Shown here: piece after piece, positions 10,600-24,641 of the stretch
Layout: every line of letters begins with the position of its first letter
Numbering within the stretch: position 1 is the stretch's first letter
From: Isoetes taiwanensis
Taxonomy: Eukaryota > Streptophyta > Lycopodiopsida > Isoetales > Isoetaceae
Reading direction: 5' to 3'
NCBI GenBank assembly: GCA_021234155.1
Contig: JAJEKV010000129.1
Span: 124,001 to 188,000 of the forward strand
Length of the DNA: 64,000 nt
Program-made: the position numbers and the translations under genes
The notes under the pieces: generated by a model
Seen by the model: the letters and a program-made list of their open reading frames with translations, nothing else
The model's database searches: none
Told to the model about the DNA's origin: nothing

Positions 10600-11754
10600 T
10601 TTCGCATATTATTTTTTTTGATCTTCTCTTATTTAAGAGGGTTACAAGGGTCAGGGTAAACCATGCATTTATATTAGTATTATCTAAGGTTTTGAGTATG
10701 CTATAATATACCTTCATGTTTTAGAATATGGTCCATGCTCAATGGGACAATAGAGTCCATTCTTTGAAGACTTAGAATCGCATGCCCCGCTAGGGACGTA
10801 ATCTAAGGCCATGCTTGAATATATATATGGGTTCCAAAGTATTGACCTATACTTGTTGGTGGCGGAAGTTATAAAACCATGCATAAGAAATATGATCTTC
10901 TAGAGTGGGTCATGATTAGACCAGGTTGTGCCAATCCTTAATTTAAATCACAATATGGAGTCGAAGGCATGATAATACGAAAGTTAAGGAAAAGAATTGG
11001 GAAATTGAATGGCATATTAAAATAGTTAGGGGGTATAAATGATGAAACATCAAGTGTGTAATGCTGAAGGGGAGAAGAGCTTGCGGGCGTTATAGATAGT
11101 CCTGGACATAGTTCGCCATGGGGTCATGTGTTTCCATGTGCATTATAGTGAGCCTAGATGGCTAGTATTGGAGTTATGTATTGTGAACCTCTTAAATAGT
11201 ATAATTATAAGATTTATAAGTTGGGACCATAAACTTCATCAAACTGGTATGTGGCCTATTTCATGGGACCTTTAAAGAATAAAAGGAGAGTTTGATAACC
11301 ATACCATAGAAGGGTATATTGTCAGTATCTTGTTAGAGAAGTGTGTACTCTATGATGCTGAAATGAATAGAGCATGACAGTTCTGTAACATGTTGGGATG
11401 GATATGGCATGGCCTAGTTGGGGACATTATGGTGATATTTCATTTTGTGGAATGAGACCCTCATGATGGGGTAGGGTGACTGTGGAATTGTCTCTAGGAC
11501 ATTAGGGTTACTTATGGTATTACATAAAAAGCGATGTTAAGGATGGTTTCCATGTTTTTGCTTTGAGATTTGTAAAATGAGATGATGGCACTTGGTTATG
11601 GAATATCTTGGTAGGAACCCTATTCTATTGTATTGCATTGTTTTGTAGTTGTTCTTGGAAGTAAAGATGCATGAGGATTCTATGATATCTCGTGTATTGG
11701 ATCAAGTTAAAGGTTATTGGTGATATTCTATCTTGTAAAGTCATGATGGATGAT
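10600..11754. other. AT-rich unclassified DNA
   Basis: No open frame, RNA gene or transposon motif recognised. Confidence 0.35.
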
Positions 11755-11970
11755 GTTGCATCTTGCAAACGCCCATCTTCTGAGGGGTGGGGTGGTCGGA
11801 GACTCAGATCCGCTCTCTAGATGGCTAGGCGGATGGCATGTTGCATTTTACGCCCACCTTCGGAGGGGTGGGGTGGTCGTAACCCAAGATCCGAGCGGAT
11901 GGCCCTCGGCCGGATGAGTTAAACCCCGTGACGCATTAGCCAGCTTGAGAGAGTGGTCTCCGGGGGTCGC
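11755..11970. repeat. Two to three imperfect tandem units
   Basis: CATGTTGCAT, then CGCCCA, GAGGGGTGGGGTGGTCG and GAGCGGATGG recur in order at 11755-11836 and 11837-11902. A more diverged third unit follows. Confidence 0.55.
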
Positions 11971-12204
11971 AACCCAAGGATTACGCTTTTGGCATATGTG
12001 CATACATTTAAGATTGATGCATAAATAATCGCAATGAAAACAAATGATCCACAATTGCCCGGGCATAAAAAGGTTGAATGATGTTGGCAAAGAGATAAAT
12101 CATTAATATGTCAAATCCGAGAAAAAGGAAGGTCTTTGTTAATTTCAATTATTGGTCCTTTGGGGAAGATGCACATAAAATGTCCTTTGAACTTGAAAAA
12201 ACAT

Positions 12205-12830
12205 AAGAATAGAATAGAATAGAATTGTTTTTATTGTGTTCACGAGACCAATCGGCCTATGGGACCCAATACAAAAGCTTAAAGCGGTCATTTGCCGGAT
12301 TAAAAAGCCCCGCCCAGGAAAGGGTTTTCGAGGGAAAAACCGCGGGCGACAATAAGGCTGGTCAACAACGATTAAATGGTTGATTGGGGCATATCCGGCC
12401 CCTCAAGTCCAGTAACTTCTGAATGTATGATCCGGAAAGGCGCGCGACCAAGTCGTGCCAAAGATCATATGTAGCGGCTCATCAGGTCTAATCAAGCGAT
12501 TATAAGCGGTCCGGAATGATCATATGCCTGATTGATTGCTCGAAAGTGTGACATTCATCCTCAAATCTCCTCCCCGCAAAGACGACAAACCCTATCCTCG
12601 ACGCGGGCTCCCCAATCCATCGAATTGCCTCAATCCGGGATGGTGGGCACCCGGCTGAATGGAGGCGATATGCTGCCTTTTCATGGGTGTGAATGAAGGT
12701 AGCGTTGTGTACCCGCTCTAATGTGGGATTTATGTGCTGCGCTTGTAATGTCTTGTTTTGACTTGCTCCATGGCCTCGAATCCCAAAGCTTGCCGGAGAA
12801 ACAAGCATCAAGGTGGATCATAACATACTT
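12205..12830 (-). mobile_element. 5'-truncated GC-rich LINE, C-terminal zinc region and 3' tail
   Basis: Read on the minus strand, this fragment encodes SPASFGIRGHGAS, HINPTLERVHNATF and FEDECHTFEQ. These match the plus-strand copy at 33009-33260 (HPASFGSTGARRT, HINPTWASHNATA, HEKATHCL). The segment resembles the cysteine/histidine C-terminal region that follows reverse transcriptase in many LINEs. It ends with GTCCCATAGGCCGATTGGTC and a (TATTC)n tail (plus-strand 12205-12226). Confidence 0.65.
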
Positions 12831-13440
12831 GAGCTCATAATTTACACAATGAATGAATTGAACCAAGTAAGAAACTTGAACTTTATGAAGTAACTTATTG
12901 CATCGACAAATAAATCAATCTGCTTGAATAAATCAATTTGCTTAAAAAATATTGAAACTGCCCGGAGTTTTACTATATAGAGACAGTTTTGATGAGGGCT
13001 ATATCGTGGAAAATGACAACATAAGTGAGCACGAGGCTATGGAATAACAATTATGGAGCCATACTTAGAATATAATGGTTTGAAAGCCAAGACCAAATAG
13101 AATGATCATTTTGGGTTTTAGGAAAGCCCCTAGCAGAACCAACTTCTCATCCTGGAATTAAGCATGCTCTTCACTGCAGGCCTTTGCAAATCATCAGAAA
13201 TTTTAAGTGTTCTTCATACCACCATAACATTTTAACCCTAGGCAAACAAACCTTGTCGGATTTCCAACAGGGCGTGGCCCGGTCGGAGTCTTATGATCTA
13301 TTTGTATCTCTGCAAAGCGTAGAAGGTGTTATGGACCTTAGCTATAGGAGCGAATCCAAGGAGGAAAAACATGTAGAAAAGGGCAGTTATAGTTTTAAAA
13401 GGTCCTTAATCCAGCATGCAAACACAGATTAAAAGCCCAG
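12831..13440. other. Unclassified spacer
   Basis: No supportable gene. Possibly the 3' continuation of the copia remnant to its right, but I cannot recognise RNase H motifs. Confidence 0.3.
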
Positions 13441-13454
13441 AATTAGTATCTACG

Positions 13455-13900
13455 GGCCTTCTAAGAAAGTTCTTGGCTTCCGCCATGTGCCAAGTAGCCC
13501 AGTTCTTTGTCAATTTTTGGATGGTACTTACTAACTTCTGTGGGCCGATAAGGATGATGTCTTTTCGAGTTCACATCATAACACAATCACTTTCTAGCAA
13601 TTTGCCAAACCAACAAACCACGACCTCTCTGACCCCTTTTGTAAGCTTATATTCATGGTTGAGGTCGCGATGCACAACTTTTTCCCATCTTTAGGAAGTT
13701 TCGGTTGAGGAAATCAAAAAGCGCCGCATCGCCTAGAAAAAAAGTTTTTAACTTGGGGCACAAAAATGGCCCGAGCACAAGAACGTTCTCCATTCCTCTC
13801 ATCCCGCCGCTAAAGAGGACATAGTCTTTGGGTTGCATCATACCCATCGTGAAGGAAGCGGCCAATACCGGTTGTTCAACCCAATCCGCCGTGTGGCAAC
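13455..13900 (-). pseudogene. Ty1/copia reverse transcriptase remnant
   Basis: The minus strand at 13455-13563 encodes DIILIGPQKLVSTIQKL, then WHMAEAKNFL. This corresponds to the catalytic (VDD)I and downstream E-K-F-L block of Ty1/copia reverse transcriptase. The upstream part to about 13900 is probably the same element but broken by frameshifts. No LTRs were located. Confidence 0.55.
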
Positions 13901-15428
13901 CCAAAGAATCGCTGAGAGTAGCTCTTCACCTGCAATCATTGCAACTTGATCATTAAGCTTAGTTAACAACCGATATTCCCTGTAAAGGTCATATCATGTA
14001 ATAAGAGATACATTCAAACATTCTTGCATGAAACTTCAAAGGCGCGACTGGACTTACCACACCACTAGCCTCGATGCAATTGCCATTGGAGCGTGGCGCG
14101 ACTCAAGCTAGATGCACACATTATTGGGATTGCCACAACTTTTGAGATACTATAAGTCGCAGCTTTAAGATAGGGACAACCTCGCAAATAAAGTGAAAAC
14201 ACTATTGGTCAAGTGCCACTACGATGATGCAATGCACATTCATTAAAGAGAACTCACCTTTTCAATGGGGCCATGCATCCCCTGAATTTAAAGGTAAGGA
14301 ACTGACATATACAGTCTAAATAATATCTACACCTTCTACTTCTAGAATTCTCAAGTAAGTCTGACACGGCATGTAAACTTTTTGTCAGAGCGTTGCAAAG
14401 TGCAAAGGTTACTTTATGCAAAGTTACTCATACTTGTTCTTCCAATGGCATGGTGTGAGGAATAGTAATAGATAAAATAGTATGTGGAAGAGTTCTCTTG
14501 TCCTCCTACTAAAGGTCTAATACTGCGCCAAATGAAGTCCTCATTTGACATAAAAAATGATATTAAAGAGTTCATATACAAATTTGATAGTAGCAAGTAC
14601 ATAATTGACAACCATGCTTCAATCACATACCTCATTAAATGAGAAAAAACCAGCTAAGCTTTATAGAAGGAATCGAAATTCCCAATTTCAACCTAGAACC
14701 ATGTGAAACATATTAAAACTCTTGCCCATTTTGCGCAGGCAAAATTTTAAGACAATTTACCATATAAGCACCAGCACTGGACAGCTTTCAAGAGGGCTTA
14801 CGGTTGAATTCCGAGACAGACACAGATCTATATACTCTTAATTGTAGCGTGGCGGATTCGGTTAATGACAAGATTGCATGCATCATAAGCAAGCCATAAC
14901 TAAGCTATACTCATGATTTGTAGAAGAAAATTGCTCATAAATCCTATGGTAGCGGACTACAATTAATGAACATCAAAAGATTGCTTATATCTCATGTCCC
15001 AAATCTTATCCGGAATTGATGAATAAAAGTTTGGAGCTGCTTAGTCAAAAGAAATTAAATATAATATACATACCACGCAGAGATAAAACCAATAACGCTA
15101 CTATACATATGCATTATCATAAAATTCTTTCCCTAATGTCTAACTACGGTAGGGGTAGTCAAACCAATTTACGCCACCTTTGCAAATCTGAATCACATAC
15201 CAATATCCACATGTCTAGCCCCTCCCTACATATTAAATGATAATGTGCTATTGTAATGGCAATCCTGTTGAAGCAAATCTCTTTATTACGAGTTGTACCT
15301 TTATAACTGCAATGACTACGGTGATATCTTAGCGACATCCGAAATTGTCAACCCGAAATCACCTACATTATTAAGGCACAAAATCTTCATTGGGCGCCTG
15401 GTGAAAACTATCACGATTATATCTGTCA
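13901..15428. other. AT-rich unclassified DNA
   Basis: No conserved coding motif, RNA gene or terminal repeat that I can recognise before the left LTR at 15429. Confidence 0.35.
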
Positions 15429-17087
15429 TGGCGTCCCCTACTACGTATCACGGTGCACAGGTATACAAGCGAGTTCTTCCCCATGCCAGCTCCATGCCCG
15501 TCGGGGCCCTCCACATGACCACTTTGGCAGTAGGGGTTCGATTAGGAGAAAGTGGAGAGGATGCGTTTACCCCAGATCTCCCTCCGGGCCTACTAGGCTG
15601 CCGGGCGTAACGCATATGCGGTATATAAGAGCAACATATCCACCTCTAGGGTGGTACATCCCATCTGCCAATGGTGATAATGAAGACACAATGCATATGG
15701 GAAATCCCTACCCAGGGGCACCGGATCCACGGGGATGGGCCGGACAAGCTTGGGTCTCAGGAGTTCATTGCGAGGCGAAATTCATAGCGATGGATTTGTT
15801 GTATATAAGAACATGGCAATGGGTAGTCCACTCCATCCAGCCCCTCCTGACACACTGCGAGTAGGTTGAAAAGTGTTGGGACTGGCCCCGTAGCCTGGGA
15901 TGCATGGCCAGAAGGGCTATTCTGAGTTACATCTCCCAGTGCGGATAGAGGCAGTAGGATCACTCCCCCTCGAGGAGATCTACATGATGACTCAAGGTGA
16001 CTGAGGAGCCCCTTTGCCCTTGGCCCCGAACCCAATGGAGAAGTCATAAGCTTACCACTTGGTGCCGGGCCCATGCCTCGCCCACACTCAATGGCAAGCC
16101 GTGGACCTAGTCACAATGATCCCGGTAGACTTTACACACTAGAGGGATCGTTCAAGAGTCGAAGAACGAACCTCCTTCTTGCTTGATCGGCCCCTTCACC
16201 CCACAACCCGCGTGTGGTTCTTGGCCTGGGCCGAATCTATAGTGTGCTAGAGAGGCTAATCTAGGAGGCATCTACTACCAAGCTTTGGGTCTCTACCCCC
16301 CTTCCCAATACAAAGGAGTTCATAGAGATACATCATCCATATACATCACGGAAGAACTAAAGGAACAAGATCTAATCTATATCATAGAGTTAGGTTCTTT
16401 TAGTTAGAAGTCAGTATCTAAAGATCTAGAGGGGCTGCTATGGGCAATTTAATAGGCTAAACCCTCTTGATTCAATGACTAAAAAGGATGGTTTAAGCTA
16501 TTAAAATTGCCTAAATACGATCCTTGAGTGCCTCCTCGACTGAGTTAGAGCCATCCTCTTTGAAATGCTTTCGAATCAAGGGAAACTAATGATAAGTTCT
16601 TTCGGGGTGAGTCGGGGAGGGTTTAGCTCTGGGAGCAGCCAAAGCGAGCTCTAAAACCCTAGAAAGCGAAAAATGGGCAGAGTTAGGGTTTCCCTCCTAA
16701 ATAGACATGAGGGGTTGGCTAGGGTTTCCCAATTATCCCCTTTTGGCATGTGGGATAATTGGAATTCTACTGCCTTTAATGGCTAGGTGGCAAAATGTGC
16801 CCACATGGAAAGGTGTGCCCCATTAATGTGCATATTGGTAAATGTGCATATAAATTACACATAGGTATAACCCACTTGGTATGAAATGTCCACATGGGAA
16901 AATGTGCACCTAGATAAATGTGCACATGGTTAAATGTGCACATTAATAAATGCACATCCCTTGCAAGTTGCCCTAGGGCTACCCACTGGCTACGCGTCGG
17001 CGTACCGTCGGTCGGGGTGGCGTGTCTGGCGTGTGGCGGCGTTATAGATCACGGGACCGGGTATCTTAAATGTCTGGATTCGTCACA
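15429..17087 (-). repeat. 3' LTR of the gypsy element (left copy)
   Basis: Bounded by TG (15429) and CA (17086-17087). It aligns over its whole length with 26900-28370: GCGTCCCCTA near the left end, GTTCTTCCCCAT, and ATGTGCACATTAATAAATGC near the right. About 190 bp longer than its partner. Confidence 0.82.
16795..16965 (-). repeat. Reiterated AATGTGCACAT motif in U3
   Basis: About eight copies of AAATGTGCACAT and variants lie 120-290 bp inside the sense-strand LTR start, i.e. in U3. The other LTR keeps the same cluster at about 28065-28235. Possibly an enhancer-like array. Confidence 0.55.
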
Positions 17088-17098
17088 TTCTCCCCTGT
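17088..17098 (-). other. Polypurine tract
   Basis: On the sense (minus) strand ACAGGGGAGAA directly precedes TGTGACG of the 3' LTR. This is the plus-strand priming site position. Confidence 0.7.
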
Positions 17099-17986
17099 GA
17101 AATGATCTTTGTCCGCACGCGGCCTCAGCTGAGTCTCCCCACCTTGGGATCTTCTAACACGCAATCAACTTTGATACATACGATTTATACTACTATAATA
17201 CTTACATATTTATTAGATTACCTTAAGGTAATATATTTAGAACATCATTACACCATTATCTTGCCAAAATACCTTATCAATTCTTAACATCCTTAAAAAA
17301 AATTCAATAATTCAATTAACATGACAATTTAGTTTTATCAAAACTATAAGTTAATGTTCGAGGTACTCTTCATTCCTTGCAACACATTCCAACAAAATTT
17401 TGTGTTGCAAGTCTTCATCTTCGACCTCTTGCCCAGGAGGAAGCTCTATTGGCCTGCCGGTCGACACTAATTAGTACCATTTAATTATTAATAAAATTTT
17501 GGTTATATATTATTGACCACCCCACCTATCTACCATGGATGCATGGCTAATCTCCCGGCGTGGGAAGAGGATGAATCTTCCATAATGGTAGAGAGCGGCG
17601 CCTATATACATATGCCTATCCTACACCCTCGTTGGAGGATAGGATAGGTCCCCGGTATATGGGCGTGAAGGCCTGATTCCTCCTAGGTAGCATATATGGG
17701 GCTAGAGGGCTTTCCTATCAATGCATTCCTGATGACCTCCTTTCTCAGTCTACTTGATGGAGCAGTAGACTTTCTAATCTACCTTCCACTCATCCAAAGC
17801 GGGCTTAGCGGTCCATGCCTACATCGACATTACACCACGCCTAGAGATGCGCCGTAGCTGGTCTCATCGCCGGTATTTTCTTGCGCATACGACCCTTACC
17901 TAGCATAGGTTGCATCGCGTGCTATAACTACACATAGACTTAATCTACACAATCGACATGCACCGAGCGATTTCTTGGAGATGACC

Positions 17987-20900
17987 TTAAGATCCCATTG
18001 CTCCATGAATTGCCGTTACTTCTTTTAGATCTTTCTTGAAATTACCCGCGTTCGTCTTCCAGCGGCAAGTGTTTCCTTGACCAAATCTTTGGAGGAACTC
18101 GATCCTCCTTGTTTTCTTGAAAACTTTGTCAAAATTAATTCTAGAACTATTTCCGATTTTGCTCCTCGTCATTTTACGTTTAGGTGTCAAAAGACTTAAA
18201 TGCGGATTTGTGTGCTTCTTCTAACAAACTCGCGTGAAGACCCTATAAATCTTTAGATTGTCTTTGGCAATTCTAGCTTGTAGGATTAGTTTACCTACTC
18301 TCACCGGACTATTTTGAAAGGTCCGTACGAACCTTGGAGCAAACTTCTTACAATTTCCGATGCGGGGCTTTGCACCTTCCGCGATCTTGAGCCACACGCC
18401 GTTGCCAACCGGAACTCTCGGTATGCGTTATGTTTGTCGCGATGCTTTCGTCGACTCAGCGCTTTGAGAGAATGCCCGAGGAACTTCTTCCACCTAAAAT
18501 TATTTGCATATCGGCCAACATGCTTTGCGGGCTACTTTTGTGGGATTTGTGCCAGAATTAAATGCGGAGTTAGGCATTGATAACCCGTAATTGATCATAG
18601 CGGCTGACATTTGGGATGATTCTGCGGGGCTATTGTATGCAAAACTCCACCAAGTGAATAAATTCTTCCCACATACCTTGCTTATTCGGGCATAGTTTAA
18701 GTTGTATCGCCTCCAAGATCTGTTTGGTAGCTCCGCTCGGCCATCACATGCGAGGATGGTATGCGTGCTCATGGATAACCGATGCAGATAATTACGCCAA
18801 GAGGTCTTGCCAAGAGCACTCATAAACGGGTCGGCCGGGAATAATCTCCTTGGCATGCCATGGCTTCGAAGATCTCTTTGGTGTTGAAGAGCTTATCCTC
18901 CGCATTTGTATCTGTGGTCTGCAAGGAGCACAAAATGTGCCATCGCCGACAACTTAGCAGGCCACTACCATCCAAGGCATCCCTTCCCTCTTTTTGTCCT
19001 TGGAAACCTGTTATAAAATCCCATCTTGATTACTTCCCACTTGGCGTTTTGCAGCTAATGGCTCCTAATCCTTACGGAATTACGAGAGGTACATTTAAAA
19101 CTTTTAGTGCCGGCATAAGAGTACATTCCTTGATGTATGGCGAGCTACACGCTTCTTCATTCACGGCCCAGCCAAATTGCTGCGCGCGCCACGAAAATAT
19201 GTTTTCATAATCGCGTAGCGGCTATTGAAACATTGTGTGTGTGTCATGGAGAATCGCTTCCTTACGATGATTACGGCACACAGCATTATGCCGTACTCGC
19301 GGAGTTTGCCTTCAGCTATAATGTTTAAAGAAGGCTTCCCGGCTCATACTCCCATTCTTAGCACCTGCGCCGCTTGCGACTTCAGCAAGTGACGCCATTT
19401 GGCGAGGACTCTTCAATCTTCTTCAAAGTCATTTGCGGAAAGCGTGGCTAGCGTTGCAATACTCTGGTTGTGGGGGGTGCCTTGAAGCATCGCTACCGCA
19501 TTGAGCTTCACGGCTTGGGCTATATCAAAGTCATCTTCAAGGAACTCCATCCACCTTCTCGCCTCGGGGTTGAGGGTGTGGTTAGCGATACATCTTTTGG
19601 AGAAACCACGATGATCTGTGTCAATTGGAACTTCCTTTTAAAGGTAATGCCTCCAAATTCTTAATGCCCGACAACTTAAACAATTCTTGATCATGGGTGG
19701 GGTGGCGGCGTTTCAGCGTGTTCATCTTCCTGGAATCATATGCTACCCACGCTTCGCCACGTAAAACGCATGTAACTATCTTACTGTATACGTAGCTGCG
19801 GCTTATCTTTGCAAGGTCTGGCAGGGTTAAGACGGGGAAGTCGCGTTAGCTTCCTTCAACAATTCAAACCCCTTTTGGGCTTTCTTGTGCCAATGATCTA
19901 TCAATCTTTTACTTTTTCGCCCTCGTCGTCTGTTTGGGGCCGCTATCTTAACAAAGTTCTTCACGAACTTCTGTAGTACCACTGCTAGGTAGAAAACTTT
20001 GACCTCATGCGTTCTTTCTTGGAAATTCCCTTTGGATGGCGTCTTCAATCTTGGAAGAATCGTTGAAATTCCGGATTCTGCCGAGATCACATGACAAGAT
20101 ATTCCACCTTCTCAAGGTGGCGCCTCTTCAACTTGGTGCCTCTTCAACTTCTCTAAGTCTCCTTAATGTTATTGGCTCTTCAAGGGATCTGCTATACACC
20201 AAAATGTCATCAAAAGAACACAATCACAAAAGGTGTCTAGAACTCACTGAAGATATGGTTCGCGAGCCTCCTCATGAGCGTTCTTTGGGCGTTCGATAAA
20301 GCCGAAAGGCATGGCAAGTAAACTCGCCAATGCCCATGCAGCGTCACGGCGGTTTTATGAATATCTTCTTCCTTTATCCGGATCTGATGATAGCGACCTT
20401 AAGTCGATTTTGGAAGACCTTTGCTCCTTGAAGCTGATCCATCAAGTCATCCGTCACGGGAATGCGTACTTTGTTTTAATGGTGTGCTTGTTCAGAAGTC
20501 TGTCTATAGTCTCCATCCTCATCCTACCTTCCTTGACAAAAGGATAGGCGCTCAAATGGGCAGAGACACTAGGTCTAATGAAGCCTAGAATTGAAGCGAC
20601 TCCTGCAATTGCTGCCCAGCTCAGGTCAGCTCTGGCATTAGATCGTGCTGTGGGCCTTGCGTAGGCTTGGTTCTGGTTTAGAGGAGTGCTATCTCACTTT
20701 CGACTCCTGTAAGGGAGGAAGATTACTGCGATCTCATCCCGGGAAGAGATCATGGAATTAAGTGATCAAGTTAGCTATTTAGCCGACGGCTGGCGAGCTG
20801 CTTGTCTTCTTTGCTTTTCAGCCGTGCTCGGCTCTTTGATCTCTCTGCAAAGCTTGGGATATATGCTACCTGCTTACTCTTGATGCAACGGCGGCGTTTA

Positions 20901-21130
20901 GAAGATATACCTTTGCCTTGATAGGGCTAACTTCTTTACAGCGATCTCAATGATCTTTGCTGATGGGGGCAGGAAGGTCACCTTCGCTTTTCCCACTACA
21001 ATGTGGCCCCTGGCACATTCCAAGGTACTCCCATTCCTATGATCAAATCATACTTGCCAATGCCATTACTTCTGCCCCATGCGGATGCATTCACGTGCCA
21101 TCGATGTCGAAGTTGATCCTCTTTACTGGC
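17987..21130 (-). pseudogene. Degraded Ty3/gypsy pol (protease, RT, RNase H, integrase)
   Basis: Reading right to left on the minus strand: KYDLIIGM (21032-21055) is the C-terminal block of the retropepsin. YHQIRIKEEDIHKTA (about 20340-20390) and FDDILVYSR (20188-20214) are reverse transcriptase motifs; the first residue of the usual YVDD is altered or lost in a frameshift. FVKNFVKIAAPN (about 19935-19975) is the RT-RNase H connection, with a following KAQKGFELLKEA. Segment 18500-18856 holds integrase core remains (LSMST before the DGR segment, then the FAYN block). A basic tail at 17987-18190 could be a chromodomain relic, but that is weak. Motifs change frame repeatedly, so no functional polyprotein exists. 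Confidence 0.85.
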
Positions 21131-24100
21131 ATGCGCGCTGCGCACTTGCTGGCTCTGCTTGGGCCTAAACCCGACCCGGCGGTTTCAATTTTCAACGCAT
21201 ATACCTCCTCTACCATCCTTGGAAACCTGGCTACTCACGAGTCTATCAGGACTATGAGAAGAAGACGGCGCTTTATGCGTATCTGTGCGGCAAATATGGC
21301 ACTCACACCGAGATGTAGTGTGAGTGCGCCAGGTAAAGTCGTGGGAGCGAGATGTCCCAATCTCCCAACTCGGCTACAAATTACGCTCACATGGCGTGGG
21401 GCAGTTATTTATTCTATGCTTTGTTGCGGAAGCACTGGAAACAAAAGCTGCTTTCTACTCCCCACTCACCCCTCTTCTCCTTGAGCATAGCACCCAAAAG
21501 GATCACATTACTTGCTGGAGTATTTTGACCCCTCTGCGCTTGTCCTTAAGGACACACCACTTCTTCTCGTCTTTGCTTCCTGGGTTGCCCACCAAATGGG
21601 GCTCTATTTGGACCTGGGTAGCTGCCCTAGGGCCTATAGCTCCCTGTACTTTGCCTTTGTCTACAGGAGAAAATCTTTCGCTTTGCCTGCAGCTAATGAG
21701 GTCAGGTCCATACACAGAAAGCTTATTGCCTTGGACTCACCATGCAATCACATGTAGGGGTTTATTGCCCTCACAAGCTAGCGGATCTCCTCATTGACCC
21801 CTGATATAGCTTTTCCCTTTGCATGCTTTTCTCCCAACTTTGGCCTCTGACCTTAGCCTCATAGACGTTCCTCTGTATATTTGGACTGGCTTGTTTCCTT
21901 GCTGAAATCTCTATGGAAGCTGCTTTGCATCATCTTTGGACTTGTGCTCTCTTTAGGACGTGGTAGGCAGAAGGCTTTAGCAAACTTCTTGAACACCTGC
22001 AAGCATCCTGCTCAAGCCATGGGCCTTTGCATACCCTTCCACCAAATCGTCTTGCAGCTCCTTTCGGGTGGCTGTTGCCACTTTCGGCCTTTATCCTTAT
22101 CCTTCATGCCGCATAGTTGCCATATTCACTCATCCTCCATCAAGCCAAACCTGCGGCCTCCTGGGGCATTCGACTTTGTTCGCTGAAATTTGCTCGGCTT
22201 CTGGCTTCCAAACATTTCCCAAAGCGTCCCCAACCTAACCAGTAATCCCGAACTTTAATAATCACTTCGTGTCCATCACGGTGTTCCTCGCCTTCCTCTG
22301 CCGGTGTTCCTTTGCCTTCTGTTGGTCTGGCAGGCACCGCTCTTCTTCCTCCTGGAAGTGGTGGTCACGAGCTTGATGAGTAAATTTGGGGGCCTCCTTC
22401 TCTTGCTCTGTCCCTTCTGAGCTGATGCTGCAGGTGGTGGCGTGCCTACGCGAACCGCTCGCGTGGCGGCAGGCAAACTGGCTATGCTGCTCAAAGGTAG
22501 TCCTCATGCGGCCAATGGTGTCCTCTGGGTCGCAGATTGTCCTGCGTGGTTCCTTGGGAGGTAGCTGTGAGAAGCGAACTTTACTCTTCCCTAAGTCTTA
22601 AGCGTTGTTATTTCCCTGAGCCCTAAACCTCTAAGCTTTGCACTCTGGCTTAGTACTTAGCTATATAGTTTAGTTTATTTGTTCTCTTGCATTGTTTATG
22701 TTGTTGGTATAGTTGTGGGGCAAACCATCAACAGCATTTAAAATTTGCGAAAAAAGGAGATTATATTCATATATTCATATATTTTACCAAGAGTCTCAGG
22801 GATCAAGGAGTACTTGTGTGTCTCCTTGAGTAGAACCAGAGTTGTCTTCAAAAGAACTTTCTTAACGGGCGTTCCTACTAGGGTATTTAAAGTTCTGATA
22901 ATAACTTTCTTTGGCAGGCATACGCAAGGTATCTAGCCGACTCTTCTATGATTACCGGGATGTAGAGACGCGGTCCGCCGTAATCTACCTTTAGAAGCGT
23001 GTTCGTGGGGTATGGCGAAATAGAAGAAGGTCAAGTGCCATTGCTCTCTTGATGGGGCCAGCATAGTGAACGGCTCAAGCTTCTCTTGAAACATACCTGC
23101 CCAGAAGCACGAAATTCTGGGGGAGGCGTGTATGTATTGATATATGTGGAGGAGAAGGGGCCTGTCTTCGGCCCGGGCTGTGAATTTCTTGGTGTATTCC
23201 ACCTTTATTCTCCCCATCTAGCAGCGGCGGCGGTGAGTACCACCGGGGACTGGCTCATTGTGTGTCGTGTGCGAAGCTTCTCGCTGATTTGGCCTCGATA
23301 CGTCATATGCGGCGTGAGTGAGCCTCTATCTCATTAATTAAGGTGTACGTTGTGTGGAATTGACTGCGAAGGTGATTCTGCTCCCCTCTTGATGAAGTAG
23401 TGTAATTTCGCATTAAAATGCTGTGGTGGTCTTCCCACAGATCCCCATCATTCTGGAAGGCGAACTCCTCTCACTCAGATTTGGCGACTCTTGCTCCTCC
23501 ATCATTTTGCTGATCTTTGCTGCTGACTGGATGTATCGGTAAACTCTCACGGCGTGAGTATGTCGACTTCCCTCATAATGAAGAAGTCCAGAGAGCTCCG
23601 GGGCCGATGATAAATCCAAGTGGACTGTAGGCTAGTAGGCTTGATTCATCAATCACGGCTCCCTCTCTGCATTGGGGAAAGGTTAGGATAGCCATTTGAG
23701 AGTAGATACTCCTCTGGGTGTGTCGATAAAGAGGCTAAACTTGTCAATTACACCTAGCCCAAGTGAGGAGCAGCTCACGTGTTGCGCAGGCTGCAGAAGT
23801 TGATCAACTCACTTGATACGCTTATTCTGAATTTCCTCCTGCGGTGAGGCTGGGTGTGCTTATCATGCGTCAGAGCTCCTCTTCTTCTTCCTCTCCTCCT
23901 TCCTGCTCTTTTAAATCTTGCATCACCTTTACTGCTGGCATGGTCCACCTCCATGCGGAGGATAGAGTTGCCCCAGTATTATTGGGTTTTAAGTGGGGAT
24001 AAATAGCTGGGGTGGAGATATGGTCTCTGTACGTGGATACATGTGGTCTACGGCAGCCTCTGTGCTTGTTGGTTAAGCTGGTGGGGACATCTACCCAAGG

Positions 24101-24640
24101 GCTGTTTGAAGGATGGGCGGGGGAACAAAATATCTCCACAATACCTTGGGGGTTGGACAAGGGAGGAATTATACCTAACTTGAAAACTCTGCTAAGACTT
24201 TACTATATCTTTGGAGAGGATTTACTGCATTCCAAGCATGTAGTTGTCGGAGAATTTCTTTTTCCGGCGGAGATGTCATCGACATCATACAGCCGTATGG
24301 AGCCTTCAGCGTTGTACCTTTGAAGTGTGGCATTGGGTAGCAAAAAGAAAGGTATCAAGCGAGAATGCGGCCTGCGGGGGAGCTGGAAAGTCGCTAGCGT
24401 GGAGAACTATTATACGGTGCTAAAATATGAAATGGAGGACCTGTTGCATAGAAAAGGAAAACCCTGTTTTTGGTGAGCCTACCAAATTTTTTGGAATTGG
24501 GTGATTCTACACTATATAAAGAGATGCAATTGCAAGTTTGAAGACTACTTTTTTAGGGTTTAGGCATGCTAAGAACAATTAAAGAACCCTATTTCAACAA
24601 GCGGAGATCATCTGTATGGTATGGTGAAGAAAATGTAGAT
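21131..24640 (-). other. Probable gag region of the gypsy element
   Basis: By position between leader and protease this should be gag. The minus strand at 22262-22507 encodes a basic, RNA-binding-like stretch, but I do not see an intact CCHC zinc knuckle. The plus-strand open frames here have no recognisable homology. Confidence 0.4.
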
Positions 24641-24641
24641 G

